64,000 nt of DNA, taken from contig NZ_JBCHVB010000006.1 in assembly GCF_039023475.1 (NCBI RefSeq), positions 1-64,000 of the forward strand, given 5' to 3'. The translations under genes were made by a program, and so were the position numbers. Under the pieces are notes generated by a model. That model did no database searches, was not told the origin of the DNA, and saw only the letters and a program-made list of their open reading frames with translations. How positions within the stretch are numbered: position 1 is the first letter of the stretch; each line of letters begins with the position of its first letter. Positions 9,342 through 17,380 of this stretch are shown here, piece after piece. This DNA comes from Erwinia sp039023475 (GTDB taxonomy: Bacteria; Pseudomonadota; Gammaproteobacteria; Enterobacterales; Enterobacteriaceae).

Positions 9342-10568
9342 ATGAGCACACAACCTCTCAGCCCCAGCCTTAACCGCACCCGCTGGCTTACCCTGATCGG
9401 TACAATCATTACCCAGTTCGCCCTTGGCTCCGTGTATACGTGGAGCCTGTTTAACGGTCAGCTTTCCCATAAGCTCGATGCTCCGGTGAGCCAGGTTGCC
9501 TTTTCCTTTGGTCTGCTCAGCCTGGGGCTGGCGATAGCCTCTTCGCTGGCAGGAAAGCTTCAGGAACGGTTTGGTGTCCGTAATGTGACGATCGGGGCGG
9601 GCGTGCTGATGGCCGTCGGTTTCTTTCTTACCGCTCACTCTGAAAACTTGTTTATGCTCTATCTCAGCGCGGGTGTGCTGGTCGGGCTGGCAGACGGCGC
9701 GGGTTATCTGATGACGCTTTCAAACTGCGTCAAATGGTTTCCCGAACGCAAAGGGGTCATTTCCGCCTGCGCCATCGGCGCCTACGGACTGGGCAGCCTG
9801 GGGTTCAAGTTTATCTGTAGCTACCTGCTCAGCGAGAACAGCCTCGAAACAACCTTTATGATCTGGGGCGGTCTGGCAATGGTTATGATCATTGCCGGCG
9901 CGCTACTGATGAAAGATGCCCCACAGCAGCAGCAAGCTAAACCAGGCTCAGTCAGCCAGGCACGCGATTTTTCGCTGGCGGAGGCGATTCGCCTTCCCCA
10001 GTACTGGATGCTGGCGCTGATGTTTCTGACCGCCTGCATGAGCGGCCTGTATGTAATAGGCGTCGCCAAGGATATCGGAGAAGGTCTGGTTAACCTGTCA
10101 GCTCAGACCGCAGCCAATGCCGTCACCATTATCGCCATTGCCAACCTTAGTGGCCGGCTCATTCTCGGCGTGCTCTCCGACAAGATGGCGCGCATCCGGG
10201 TTATTACGCTGGCGCAGAGCGTCTCTCTGGTGGGCATGAGCATTCTGCTCTTTACCCAGATGAACGAAACCACTTTCTTTATTTCCATCGCCTGTGTGGC
10301 CTTCAGCTTCGGCGGCACCATCACCGTCTACCCTTCGCTGGTCAGCGACTTTTTTGGCCTGAATAACCTGACCAAAAACTACGGCCTGATCTACCTGGGC
10401 TTCGGGATTGGCAGCGTGATGGGTTCCCTGATCGCTTCACTGTTTGGCGGCTTCACCATCACCTTCAGCCTGATTATTGCGCTGCTGGTTATCTCACTGA
10501 TTATGTCGGCCACTATCCGTCCGCCGTACGTAGAGCGGAAAAGCGAAAAAACAATGCAGCACGCCTGA
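9342..10568 (+). CDS. yhjX: MFS pyruvate transporter YhjX
   Basis: The 408-residue, 12-helix protein closely resembles E. coli YhjX, reported as a pyruvate/proton symporter of the oxalate:formate antiporter group. Signature segments are RTRWLTLIGTIITQFALGSVY at the N-terminus, LSNCVKWFPERKG in the first half and SDFFGLNNLTKNYG in the second. The ATG at 9342 follows GGGAG with a six-base gap. It is monocistronic, ended by a GC-rich hairpin at 10643-10668, and preceded by the YpdB-type repeat, so regulation by pyruvate through YpdAB is likely. Confidence 0.92.
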   Translation: MSTQPLSPSLNRTRWLTLIGTIITQFALGSVYTWSLFNGQLSHKLDAPVSQVAFSFGLLSLGLAIASSLAGKLQERFGVRNVTIGAGVLMAVGFFLTAHSENLFMLYLSAGVLVGLADGAGYLMTLSNCVKWFPERKGVISACAIGAYGLGSLGFKFICSYLLSENSLETTFMIWGGLAMVMIIAGALLMKDAPQQQQAKPGSVSQARDFSLAEAIRLPQYWMLALMFLTACMSGLYVIGVAKDIGEGLVNLSAQTAANAVTIIAIANLSGRLILGVLSDKMARIRVITLAQSVSLVGMSILLFTQMNETTFFISIACVAFSFGGTITVYPSLVSDFFGLNNLTKNYGLIYLGFGIGSVMGSLIASLFGGFTITFSLIIALLVISLIMSATIRPPYVERKSEKTMQHA

Positions 10569-10642
10569 GCTGGCCAGGCGACAAGGTTGACAGGCGGGAG
10601 AGCCCGCTGATAAGAACACGCTAAAAGAGAGAAAAGTAAGAT

Positions 10643-10668
10643 ATCCCGCGCCCTAACCGGCGCGGGAT
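10643..10668. terminator. Hairpin between convergent yhjX and lactonase-like gene
   Basis: ATCCCGCGCC and GGCGCGGGAT form a perfect 10-bp stem around a six-base loop, followed on the plus strand by TATTATTTAT. It can end transcripts of yhjX and possibly of the convergent gene. Confidence 0.7.
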
Positions 10669-10753
10669 TATTATTTATCTCTTAGCGACAGGCCCGTCGA
10701 TCTGCGCAGGATGCCGGGAAGTGATCATCAATAAGCCTGCATGTCGCTGCGGT

Positions 10754-11650
10754 TCAGGGCTGGCGCTGGTGCTTTGCGCTGAACACGGGCTCCGGTAAGC
10801 CGGCCACCTCCACACGGACAGCAAACACGTCGCCAGACTGAGGCCAGGCCGCCAGTTCTTCAGGCGTACGATCCTCACGGGAACTGGTGATGTAGAGCGT
10901 TTTCAAATCCTCGCCGCCAAACGCCACCATGGTTGGCCAGCGAACCGGTAGGGGAATTTCATCAACGATTTCACCGTTTGCAGGATTGAGGCGGATAACG
11001 CGCGAGCCGTCAAACATCGCCGACCAGTAAAATCCCTCGCTGTCTACCGCTGCGCCATCCGGCAGGCCACCTTCCGCCTGCACAAAGCGTTGCAGCACTT
11101 CGCGCTCACCAATCTCACCGTTATCGTCAATAGGGTAGCGATAGAGCACGCCATTCGGCGTATCGGAGTGATACATCCAGCGGTCGTCCGGTGAAAAGGC
11201 GAGCCCGTTGGAAATCATGATGTCCCGCTGCTGCACCGTCAGGTTAAGCGCCGCATCCAGCCTGCAAAGCAGCGCGCCATTGCGATCCTGCGGCTCCCAG
11301 AGGCTGCCACACCAGAAGCGACCACGACGATCCACCCGGCCATCGTTAAACCGGCTGCGCGGGGCATCACCGGGGTTTGGCGCAATGCGCTGGGTAATCT
11401 TGCCTTCGGCATCAAGCATACAGACGCCGCTACGCAATGCCGCTACGAAGCCTCCCTCATCCGTAAGACCAAAACAGCCTATGTGTTCGGCCACCGGCAA
11501 CACCCGGTGCTCACCCGTATTGGGATCGAAACGATGCAGTGCGGGCGCCAGGATATCAACAAACCAGAGCACCTGCTCGCTAACTGACCAGACCGGACAC
11601 TCTCCCAGTTCCGCCTGGGCTGCCAATACGTTTTTAACCTGATAGCGCAT
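10754..11650 (-). CDS. SMP-30/gluconolactonase-family protein
   Basis: A 298-residue six-bladed propeller protein of the SMP-30/LRE family. The expected divalent-metal ligands are visible: Glu17 in AELGECPVW, the Asn in SRFNDGRVDRRGRFW, the Asn in ISNGLAFSPDDRWMYHSDT and the Asp in the PDGAAVDSEGFYW blade. Such enzymes hydrolyse sugar lactones; the exact substrate cannot be told. The ATG at 11650 follows AAAGGAG. No sugar catabolic genes adjoin it, so its pathway is unclear. Confidence 0.85.
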   Translation of the reverse strand: MRYQVKNVLAAQAELGECPVWSVSEQVLWFVDILAPALHRFDPNTGEHRVLPVAEHIGCFGLTDEGGFVAALRSGVCMLDAEGKITQRIAPNPGDAPRSRFNDGRVDRRGRFWCGSLWEPQDRNGALLCRLDAALNLTVQQRDIMISNGLAFSPDDRWMYHSDTPNGVLYRYPIDDNGEIGEREVLQRFVQAEGGLPDGAAVDSEGFYWSAMFDGSRVIRLNPANGEIVDEIPLPVRWPTMVAFGGEDLKTLYITSSREDRTPEELAAWPQSGDVFAVRVEVAGLPEPVFSAKHQRQP

Positions 11651-11949
11651 AATGACTCCTTTAATGAAACATACGTCTTAGTCTACGCCATTATTGCCAA
11701 TCTGCTGCGGCTAAAGTGAAAGTGATTCTTATTAGCGTTCAATGTCCCATTCCTTTTATTTAAGAACATTCTTCAGAATAAAGCTTTTTTTTCATCATTA
11801 TCTTATTTATGATAGCGCCCTGAGGCTGGCGATTTTGTGTATTGAATTATTTTGAAATAACTTCATGAATAACTCTACATAACACGCATTATTCCTCCAC
11901 TTTTTTTCTGTAAAGTTGCCCCCATTAAGAAAGTGAAGGCGTACTCATA
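11651..11949. other. AT-rich divergent promoter region
   Basis: About 300 bases between the lactonase-like gene (minus) and the small lipoprotein gene (plus). It is strongly AT-rich, with runs of A and T, and should contain both promoters. No specific operator was recognised. Confidence 0.4.
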
Positions 11950-12102
11950 ATGAAAAGACTCATAAAATATGCGTCAGTACTGAGCGTAATGGTGCTGCTG
12001 AACGGCTGCGTTATTCATGATGGCCACCGCGGCAGCGGCTATCACGGTGGTGGATATCATGGTGGGCACCACGGCGCAGGATGGCATCAGCGGCACCGGT
12101 AA
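11950..12102 (+). CDS. Small histidine/glycine-rich lipoprotein, 50 residues
   Basis: An ATG at 11950 preceded by GTGAAGG opens a 50-codon gene. The product starts with Lys/Arg, a hydrophobic stretch and a lipobox-like end (VLLNGC, Cys20), then a short mature part made almost only of Gly, His, Tyr and Arg (HDGHRGSGYHGGGYHGGHHG). This is the pattern of a secreted, lipid-anchored peptide that could bind metal through histidines; the metal idea is inference. The Asn at -2 of the lipobox is unusual. No family recognised. Confidence 0.6.
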   Translation: MKRLIKYASVLSVMVLLNGCVIHDGHRGSGYHGGGYHGGHHGAGWHQRHR

Positions 12103-12312
12103 AAGAATTTTACCCCGAATGAAGCGGGCGGCAGCATGGCTAAAAGCGTAACGATCCTGCGAAGCTGACTTTTCGGTAAACGGGGTACGCAAACAGCCCT
12201 GACGCAGCTGCTTCGTGATAGAGGCGGGGTAGATAAGACGCTGACAATAAGTCAGCATCTGGCGGGCAAAGCCTGCACACAGCAATATAAAAATAAATAA
12301 GTATGACTTTTC

Positions 12313-12337
12313 AGGCGGGATATCTCCCGCCTTTTTA
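12313..12337 (+). terminator. Rho-independent terminator, plus strand
   Basis: AGGCGGGA and TCCCGCCT form an 8-bp stem with a four-base loop, followed by TTTTATTT. The only plus-strand gene upstream is the 50-residue lipoprotein ending 210 bases earlier, so the transcript would have a long 3' tail, or an unannotated RNA lies between. The stop of the convergent lipoprotein gene is four bases further on. Confidence 0.7.
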
Positions 12338-12340
12338 TTT

Positions 12341-12628
12341 CTAACTTTTAATACTGTAATTACACTGGTACCAGACCTTCATCAGCCCCGGTAGCCGGCT
12401 TTCATGAGGGCTAATTCGCTCAGCCTTATCAAATCCCCGCTCTTCGCAGTAGCGCGCGGCCGCTTCTTCCATCGCCGTTTTATTTACGCTGTCGGGATCA
12501 AAACGATACTGGACTGTATTTACCGCCGGATCTTCATCCACCTTTTCATATGCCCCAGGCTTACCAGATGTGCAACCTGCTAATAACAGGGCAGCCAGCG
12601 CCACAAGGCCGGTCATTCTTTTTTTCAT
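12341..12628 (-). CDS. Small putative lipoprotein, 95 residues
   Basis: The start at 12628 is chosen because GGAGGAGA sits eight bases upstream and the protein then begins with a clean lipoprotein signal (MKKRMTGLVALAALLLAGC, Cys19). An upstream in-frame ATG would place 16 extra residues before it. The mature part is about 77 residues with two cysteines (RYCEERGF and WYQCNYS) that could form a disulfide. No named family was recognised; enterobacteria have many small lipoproteins of this style. Confidence 0.75.
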   Translation of the reverse strand: MKKRMTGLVALAALLLAGCTSGKPGAYEKVDEDPAVNTVQYRFDPDSVNKTAMEEAAARYCEERGFDKAERISPHESRLPGLMKVWYQCNYSIKS

Positions 12629-13025
12629 ATTCAGGGTCTCCTCCGGTGCAGGATAATAACAACTCAGACGCGCCACACCATCGGAAAAAACAGATTTGCA
12701 CAGACTTTACGCTGAAATTGCATCTTTTTACCGATTGATTCAATTCAGAAAGCCGTCTGGCAATATCAGAACAGGAGTGCGACTATGCAGTCAGACAACA
12801 CGATTTGTCTGCACCACACCAGGATATAATTTCAAATAACAATATGTTATGCCCGCGGCGAGCGGGCTTTTTTTTGCGTTTTATTAACGTAACGCGGCGA
12901 TCATACCCATAACGCCCGGGCGATAATTAGCCGGAAGTGCGAGCAGAGCGATAAAAACATCGGTCATCTTGCCTGGCGACGTTGTGGCCCGGGAAGACGT
13001 CTGAGCCCGCCCGGTACGGCAGCCG
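12629..13025. other. Intergenic region with an orphan plus-strand terminator
   Basis: Between two minus-strand genes. It contains a 14-codon mini open frame at 12785-12829 (MQSDNTICLHHTRI) behind GGAGTGCGACT, then a strong plus-strand terminator at 12843-12868. The last 150 bases before the universal stress protein gene show nothing clear. Confidence 0.4.
12843..12868 (+). terminator. Orphan terminator, plus strand
   Basis: GCCCGC and GCGGGC form a GC-only 6-bp stem around GGCGA, followed by eight T residues. No plus-strand gene ends here, which suggests a small RNA or peptide transcript from about 12770. The reverse strand lacks a T run after the stem. Confidence 0.65.
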
Positions 13026-13478
13026 TTATTCCGCCCTCACATCCACCAGAACCGGACAGCTGGCCCGCTCAATGACGGCGGCGCTGACCGAGCCTTTCAG
13101 CAGACGGTTGAAGGAAGAGAGGTGGCGACGCCCCATCACAATCATCGTTGCGCCAACCTCGTTCGCCTGGGCGACGATAGTCTGCGCAGATTCGCCAGCG
13201 ACCACGCGTCCGGTCGCCCGCACGCCGCGCTGATGAAGCACCGATAACGCCAGGCGCACCGCGGCTTCTGCCGTATTCTGCTCATCCAGCGCGCAGCCAA
13301 AATCGCCCGGATCTTCCCCTGCTTCAATGACCCAGGTACTACCCGGACCGGCATAACTGGCATCGACGCAGCACAAAACGACCACCTCCGCATCCTGTGC
13401 ACAAGCCTGCTCGCAGGCGAGCTGGGTAACCTTACGGGCGATCGTGGAGTTATCTACCGCCACTAAAAGCGTACTCAT
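13026..13478 (-). CDS. Universal stress protein (UspA family)
   Basis: A 150-residue single-domain Usp. It starts with the strand-loop LLVAVDNS that holds the Asp of the nucleotide site and ends with the glycine motif region GRRHLSSFNRLLKGSVS (about residues 116-132) and CPVLV. In the ATP-binding subgroup the motif is G-x2-G-x9-G-S; here the second glycine is His, so nucleotide binding is uncertain. The start follows GAGAGGAGAGGGAA. It lies 12 bases after the IclR regulator stop, so the two may be co-transcribed. Confidence 0.88.
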   Translation of the reverse strand: MSTLLVAVDNSTIARKVTQLACEQACAQDAEVVVLCCVDASYAGPGSTWVIEAGEDPGDFGCALDEQNTAEAAVRLALSVLHQRGVRATGRVVAGESAQTIVAQANEVGATMIVMGRRHLSSFNRLLKGSVSAAVIERASCPVLVDVRAE

Positions 13479-13490
13479 TTCCCTCTCCTC

Positions 13491-14273
13491 TCAGTCACGA
13501 AGGGCCGCTTTACCAATCTCATCAACCAGTCCCTCTTTGCATTTCAGAATCGCGTCACGAAAGCGCGTCTCATGCTTCTGAAAGCGGGTTGAGGGAACCA
13601 GAAGACTGATGGAATAGCGTCCCAGAATGGTATCAATCGCCACCGCCATGGTGGAGATCCCTTCCAGCGTTTCCCCCCGATCGTAAGAGATCCCGGTACG
13701 CCTGATCGCTTTCAGGCTTGCCAGCAGTTCCGGAAACGTCTTGATAGTCAGATCGGTCATCGCCTCATAGGCGTCCCCAACCAGCGCCCGGGCTTCCTCA
13801 TCGCTGTCCAGCGCCATCAGCGCTTTGCCGCCCGAGGTGCTGTAAAGCGGTAAATTCATGCCGATGCGCGGCACGACACGAAGCTCCCGGTCGGCCACCA
13901 CGCAGTGCACGATAGCCAGCTGAAGCCCGCTGGCGCGTGCCAGAGAGACGGTTTCACCCGTGGCATCACTCAGTGACTGGAGCCAGGGCTGGGCAATGGC
14001 GACCACGTCGGTGTGTACCGTTGCGATCAGGCGAAGCAGCGCCGGGCCAAGCCGTACGCCTCCTGCGCCCTGTACCCGAACCAGCTGCACCGAATCCAGC
14101 GCGCCGACAATACGCTGCACAGTGGATCGCGGTAAAGCGACCTCCTGAGCAATTTCGCCCAGGCTCATGCCGTTGGGGCACTCGCCAAGCGCATTTAATA
14201 TTTTCGCTGCGCGTGCGATGACCTGGATGCCGCCAGTACGTTCATCGTCGCGTAGGGTTGAGGAGTCAGACAT
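13491..14273 (-). CDS. IclR-family transcriptional regulator
   Basis: The 260-residue protein has an N-terminal winged helix (about residues 15-75, with MSLGEIAQEVALPRSTVQRIV as the helix-turn-helix) and the IclR effector domain (residues 85-255, with SGGKALMALD and SYDRGETLEGISTMAVAI). The start at 14273 is preferred to an upstream ATG because AAGGAAGG lies seven bases before it. It is divergent from an MFS/HlyD efflux pair, which it probably regulates, perhaps in response to an aromatic acid-type ligand as in many IclR proteins (inference). Two copies of a palindromic sequence lie in the divergent region. Confidence 0.88.
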   Translation of the reverse strand: MSDSSTLRDDERTGGIQVIARAAKILNALGECPNGMSLGEIAQEVALPRSTVQRIVGALDSVQLVRVQGAGGVRLGPALLRLIATVHTDVVAIAQPWLQSLSDATGETVSLARASGLQLAIVHCVVADRELRVVPRIGMNLPLYSTSGGKALMALDSDEEARALVGDAYEAMTDLTIKTFPELLASLKAIRRTGISYDRGETLEGISTMAVAIDTILGRYSISLLVPSTRFQKHETRFRDAILKCKEGLVDEIGKAALRD

Positions 14274-14332
14274 AGGCGTTCCTTCCTTGCTGGATGTCGC
14301 TACTTTAGCACTTTTTACCCGGTCTGGCAGGC

Positions 14333-14399
14333 GGTACCACATTGCAATACCGCCAGCCACAGGGTAATATCCGCCGTAAATGTATCACAATGCAATACA
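14333..14399. promoter_or_regulatory. Paired palindromic operator candidates between IclR gene and efflux genes
   Basis: TGTATCACAATGCAATACA (14381-14399) and GGTACCACATTGCAATACC (14333-14351) are related 19-base palindromes, 48 bases apart on the same strand. Both keep the GTA..CACA/TTGCAATAC core. Their symmetry and position between divergent promoters are as expected for binding of an IclR tetramer. Confidence 0.6.
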
Positions 14400-14441
14400 G
14401 TGCATCGCATATTTACAGCCTCCCTGTCTGGAATACCTTCT

Positions 14442-16049
14442 ATGAATGTTCAACCGGCTCCGGCTCCCGCTCCTGTTCTCCACCCTTTTACCCTGCGCCT
14501 GGCGCTTGGGCTGGTGGGTGTACTGATCGCGGCGCTGACTTCGGGATTAAATGACCGCGTAACCGATCTTGCACTGGCCGACGTGCGTGCCGCGATCGGC
14601 TTCGATTTCGATCAGGCCAGCTGGATAACCTCAGCCTATCAGGCCGCCGAAGTGGCGGCGATGATGATCTCGCCCTGGCTCGCTGTCACTTTCTCCCTGC
14701 GGCGCTTCGCGCTGGCGGTCGCGGTGGGCTTTGCGCTGGTCGGCGCGATCCAGCCCTTCGCGCCTACGCCCGCTATTTTTATCGCACTACGCGTGATACA
14801 GGGCGTGTTCGGCGGCGCGCTGCCGCCGCTGCTGATGACGGTTGCGCTACGTTTCCTGCCGCCCAACGTCAAGCTCTACGGGCTGGCGGCCTATGCGCTC
14901 ACCGCGACTTTTGGTCCTAATATGGCGGCTTCGCTGGCCGCCTTCTGGACGGACTGGGTGGGCTGGCAGTTTGTTTTCTGGCAGGTCATTCCCCCCATTC
15001 TGCTCGCCATCGGGCTGATAAGCTGGGGTATTCCGCAGGATCCGACCCGCTTTGAGCGCTTCCGGCAAATCGATCTGTTCGGCATGCTGACAGGATGCAG
15101 CGGGATCGCGCTGCTGATACTGGCGCTGACCCAGGGTGAGCGGCACGACTGGCTACAGTCACCGCTGATTGTCGCCATGCTGCTTGCGGCCGCAGCGCTG
15201 CTGGTCGTCTTCTTTATTAATGAATGGTTTCACCCGCTGCCGCTGTTCAAGCTGCAAATGCTGGCGCGGCGCAACCTGACTCATGGCCTGCTGGTGCTGG
15301 CTGGCGTGCTGCTCATCGGCCTTTCCGGTTCTTCCCTTCCGGCTACCTGGTTTGGCCAGGTTGAAGGGTTTCGTACCGTACAGTTCGCTCCGCTGGCGCT
15401 GGCGATAGGGCTGCCTCAGCTGATTATCGCGCCTTTTCTCGCCGCGTTGCTTAATCTGCGCTGGATTGACGCCCGCTGGATGCTGACGGTGGGCGCGCTG
15501 TTGTTAAGCCTTTCCTGCCTGCTTGGCATGCAGCTGACCGGCGACTGGGCGCGTCAGAATTTCTGGCTAATCCAGGCGCTTCAGGCGTGGGGACAGCCGA
15601 TGATGATCCTGCCCGTGCTGATGAGCGCAACCAGCGTGGTGCTCCCGCCGGAAGGTCCCTGGGCGTCGGCGATGTTCAATACCGTACGCGGGTTCTCCAG
15701 CGTGGCGGCAGGAACCCTGGTGGAAAACTTCCTGTCGCATCGTGAACAGTTTCATTCCCATGCGCTGGTCGATCAGCTCGGCAACCGGCCATGGCTGATG
15801 ACGGCGGAAAGCAGCTCGCAGGCGGGTCCGCTACAGCCGCTGCTGCCGGATGGTTCGGTCAGTTCGGCCGACAGCCTCCACCATTTTGCCACCCTGCTGA
15901 AACAGCAGGCGATGATACTCAGCATCAGCGACGCTTACATGGCCATTATTGGCTTTGCGCTGCTGGTTATTCTGCTGACCGCCTGGCTACCAAAACGCGT
16001 TTATCCGCCGCAAACTCTTCTTCAACCCGTTACGCAAGCAACGAGATAA
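14442..16049 (+). CDS. MFS multidrug efflux transporter, DHA2 (EmrB-like) family
   Basis: A 535-residue inner-membrane protein with about 14 hydrophobic helices, as in the DHA2 group. Motif-like segments include DVRAAIGFDFDQASWITSAY near the N-terminus, common to EmrB-type pumps, and RVIQGVFGGALPPL in helix 4. The ATG at 14442 is chosen since it begins a typical short cytoplasmic N-terminus and has GGA upstream; an ATG at 14400 overlaps the operator region. The stop is four bases before the HlyD-type partner, so together they form an envelope-spanning pump of unknown substrate. Confidence 0.85.
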   Translation: MNVQPAPAPAPVLHPFTLRLALGLVGVLIAALTSGLNDRVTDLALADVRAAIGFDFDQASWITSAYQAAEVAAMMISPWLAVTFSLRRFALAVAVGFALVGAIQPFAPTPAIFIALRVIQGVFGGALPPLLMTVALRFLPPNVKLYGLAAYALTATFGPNMAASLAAFWTDWVGWQFVFWQVIPPILLAIGLISWGIPQDPTRFERFRQIDLFGMLTGCSGIALLILALTQGERHDWLQSPLIVAMLLAAAALLVVFFINEWFHPLPLFKLQMLARRNLTHGLLVLAGVLLIGLSGSSLPATWFGQVEGFRTVQFAPLALAIGLPQLIIAPFLAALLNLRWIDARWMLTVGALLLSLSCLLGMQLTGDWARQNFWLIQALQAWGQPMMILPVLMSATSVVLPPEGPWASAMFNTVRGFSSVAAGTLVENFLSHREQFHSHALVDQLGNRPWLMTAESSSQAGPLQPLLPDGSVSSADSLHHFATLLKQQAMILSISDAYMAIIGFALLVILLTAWLPKRVYPPQTLLQPVTQATR

Positions 16050-16053
16050 TAAT

Positions 16054-17076
16054 ATGAGCTTCACACCTGCAAAAAGAACCCTCACGCTGGCTTTACTTTT
16101 AGCGCTCCTGCTCGGGATCGCCTTTTTTATCTGGTCAGCAATGCGCCACCATCAGGCGCGAACCAATGATGCGGTCGTGACGGCCGATTACACGCTGGTA
16201 TCGCCAAAAGTGTCAGGCTATATCAACAGGGTAAACGTCAGTGATAATCAGGCCGTCAGGGCGGGTGATACGCTGGCGACCATCGACGATCGCGATTATC
16301 GCGTGGCGCTGGAAACGGCCGAAGCGAACCTGCAAATCAGCCAGGCGAAACTGAGCAGCATCCAGGCCCAGCTTGAGCAGCAACAGGCTACCATTGCCCA
16401 GAGCGAAGCCGCGGTCAGCGCCAGTGAGGCGACGCTACGCTACGCGGAGCAGAATGCCGGACGCTATCGCCGCCTGCTTAAATCGGGTACCGCCACCGCC
16501 GACGAGCAGCAGAGGACCACGGCCTCTATGCAGGAAGCCGCGGCACAGCTGCGCCAGAGCCAGGCGGCCGCGCTTGTCGCCCACAAAGAGGTAGGCATTC
16601 TCCAGGCAGGCCTGAAGGAGGCCCGGGCGGATGTCGCTGCCTCCAGCGCCAGCGTCGATCAGGCCCGCCTTAATCTTTCCTATACCACCATTACCGCGCC
16701 GATCGACGGTTCTGTAGGCCAGCGCGCTGTTCGTCAGGGCGCCTGGGTGGCCGCAGGAACGCGCCTGCTGGCGGTGGTGCCGCTGGAGCGGACCTATGTC
16801 ATCGCCAACTTTCTGGAAACGCAGCTGGCTCAGATCAGGCCCGGAGAGAAGGTATCGGTTGAGGTTGATGCGCTGCCGGGCGTGACGCTGCGCGGCCATG
16901 TGGACAGCATTGCGCCCGCCACCGGCTCCACCTTCGCCGCCATCACCGCCGATAACGCAACGGGCAACTACACCAAGGTGACCCAGCGTTTGCCGGTGAA
17001 AATCATGCTGGAGCCCGGCCAGCCCGAACTGGCTCGCCTGCGGGTTGGCATGTCGGTGGTGCCAACGATTGAATAA
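16054..17076 (+). CDS. HlyD/EmrA-family periplasmic adaptor protein
   Basis: A 340-residue adaptor with one N-terminal membrane anchor (about residues 8-28), a split lipoyl domain (TADYTLVSPKVSGYINRV with QAVRAGDTLATIDDRDY, and later LSYTTITAPIDGSVGQ) and a long alanine/glutamine-rich coiled coil (about residues 95-205). The C-terminus has the beta-barrel segment VIANFLETQLAQIRPGEKV. It starts four bases after the MFS gene and links that pump to an outer-membrane channel. A TolC-like protein must be supplied elsewhere. Confidence 0.88.
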   Translation: MSFTPAKRTLTLALLLALLLGIAFFIWSAMRHHQARTNDAVVTADYTLVSPKVSGYINRVNVSDNQAVRAGDTLATIDDRDYRVALETAEANLQISQAKLSSIQAQLEQQQATIAQSEAAVSASEATLRYAEQNAGRYRRLLKSGTATADEQQRTTASMQEAAAQLRQSQAAALVAHKEVGILQAGLKEARADVAASSASVDQARLNLSYTTITAPIDGSVGQRAVRQGAWVAAGTRLLAVVPLERTYVIANFLETQLAQIRPGEKVSVEVDALPGVTLRGHVDSIAPATGSTFAAITADNATGNYTKVTQRLPVKIMLEPGQPELARLRVGMSVVPTIE

Positions 17077-17251
17077 CGCTGAAACGGCTTCCCGGACAGA
17101 AGAATCGCCTTTATTTTAGCGAAAATAGCAGGTAAATTAGCGGCCGATCCTGCCATGGATGACCATGGCACCAGACTGCGAAGGATCTTCTTTCGCGGTT
17201 AATCTGTCTGCGGCGCGCCGTTCCGGTTGTGGCCGCTCAGGAGCGTTGGTT

Positions 17252-17323
17252 GTGAAATATGCTTTGATGGGAATTTCTTTTATTCTGCTAATTTGGGCCG
17301 GCACCTTCTATCTGATGCTGTAG
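17252..17323 (+). CDS. ypdK: Small membrane protein YpdK, 23 residues
   Basis: A GTG start at 17252 with AGGAG eight bases upstream opens a 23-codon gene whose product is one membrane helix: MKYALMGISFILLIWAGTF then YLML. This matches the E. coli micro-protein YpdK, which I recall as MKYFFMGISFMVIVWAGTF with a similar end, in both length and place next to alaC. The function is unknown. It is followed by a strong hairpin at 17343-17366. Confidence 0.85.
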   Translation: MKYALMGISFILLIWAGTFYLML

Positions 17324-17342
17324 GGCCAAAACTTATTTTGCC

Positions 17343-17366
17343 GGGGCAGGTCTGATGACCTGCCCC
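17343..17366. terminator. Hairpin between convergent ypdK and alaC
   Basis: GGGGCAGGTC and GACCTGCCCC make a perfect 10-bp stem with a TGAT loop, just beyond the alaC stop. The T run is poor on both strands, so it may work partly by stalling or by protecting 3' ends. Confidence 0.6.
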
Positions 17367-17380
17367 GTCGTGACTTACCT

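Noticed and set aside
11974..12285. 103-codon minus-strand frame
   Set aside because: Antisense to the small lipoprotein and without a ribosome site or recognisable family.
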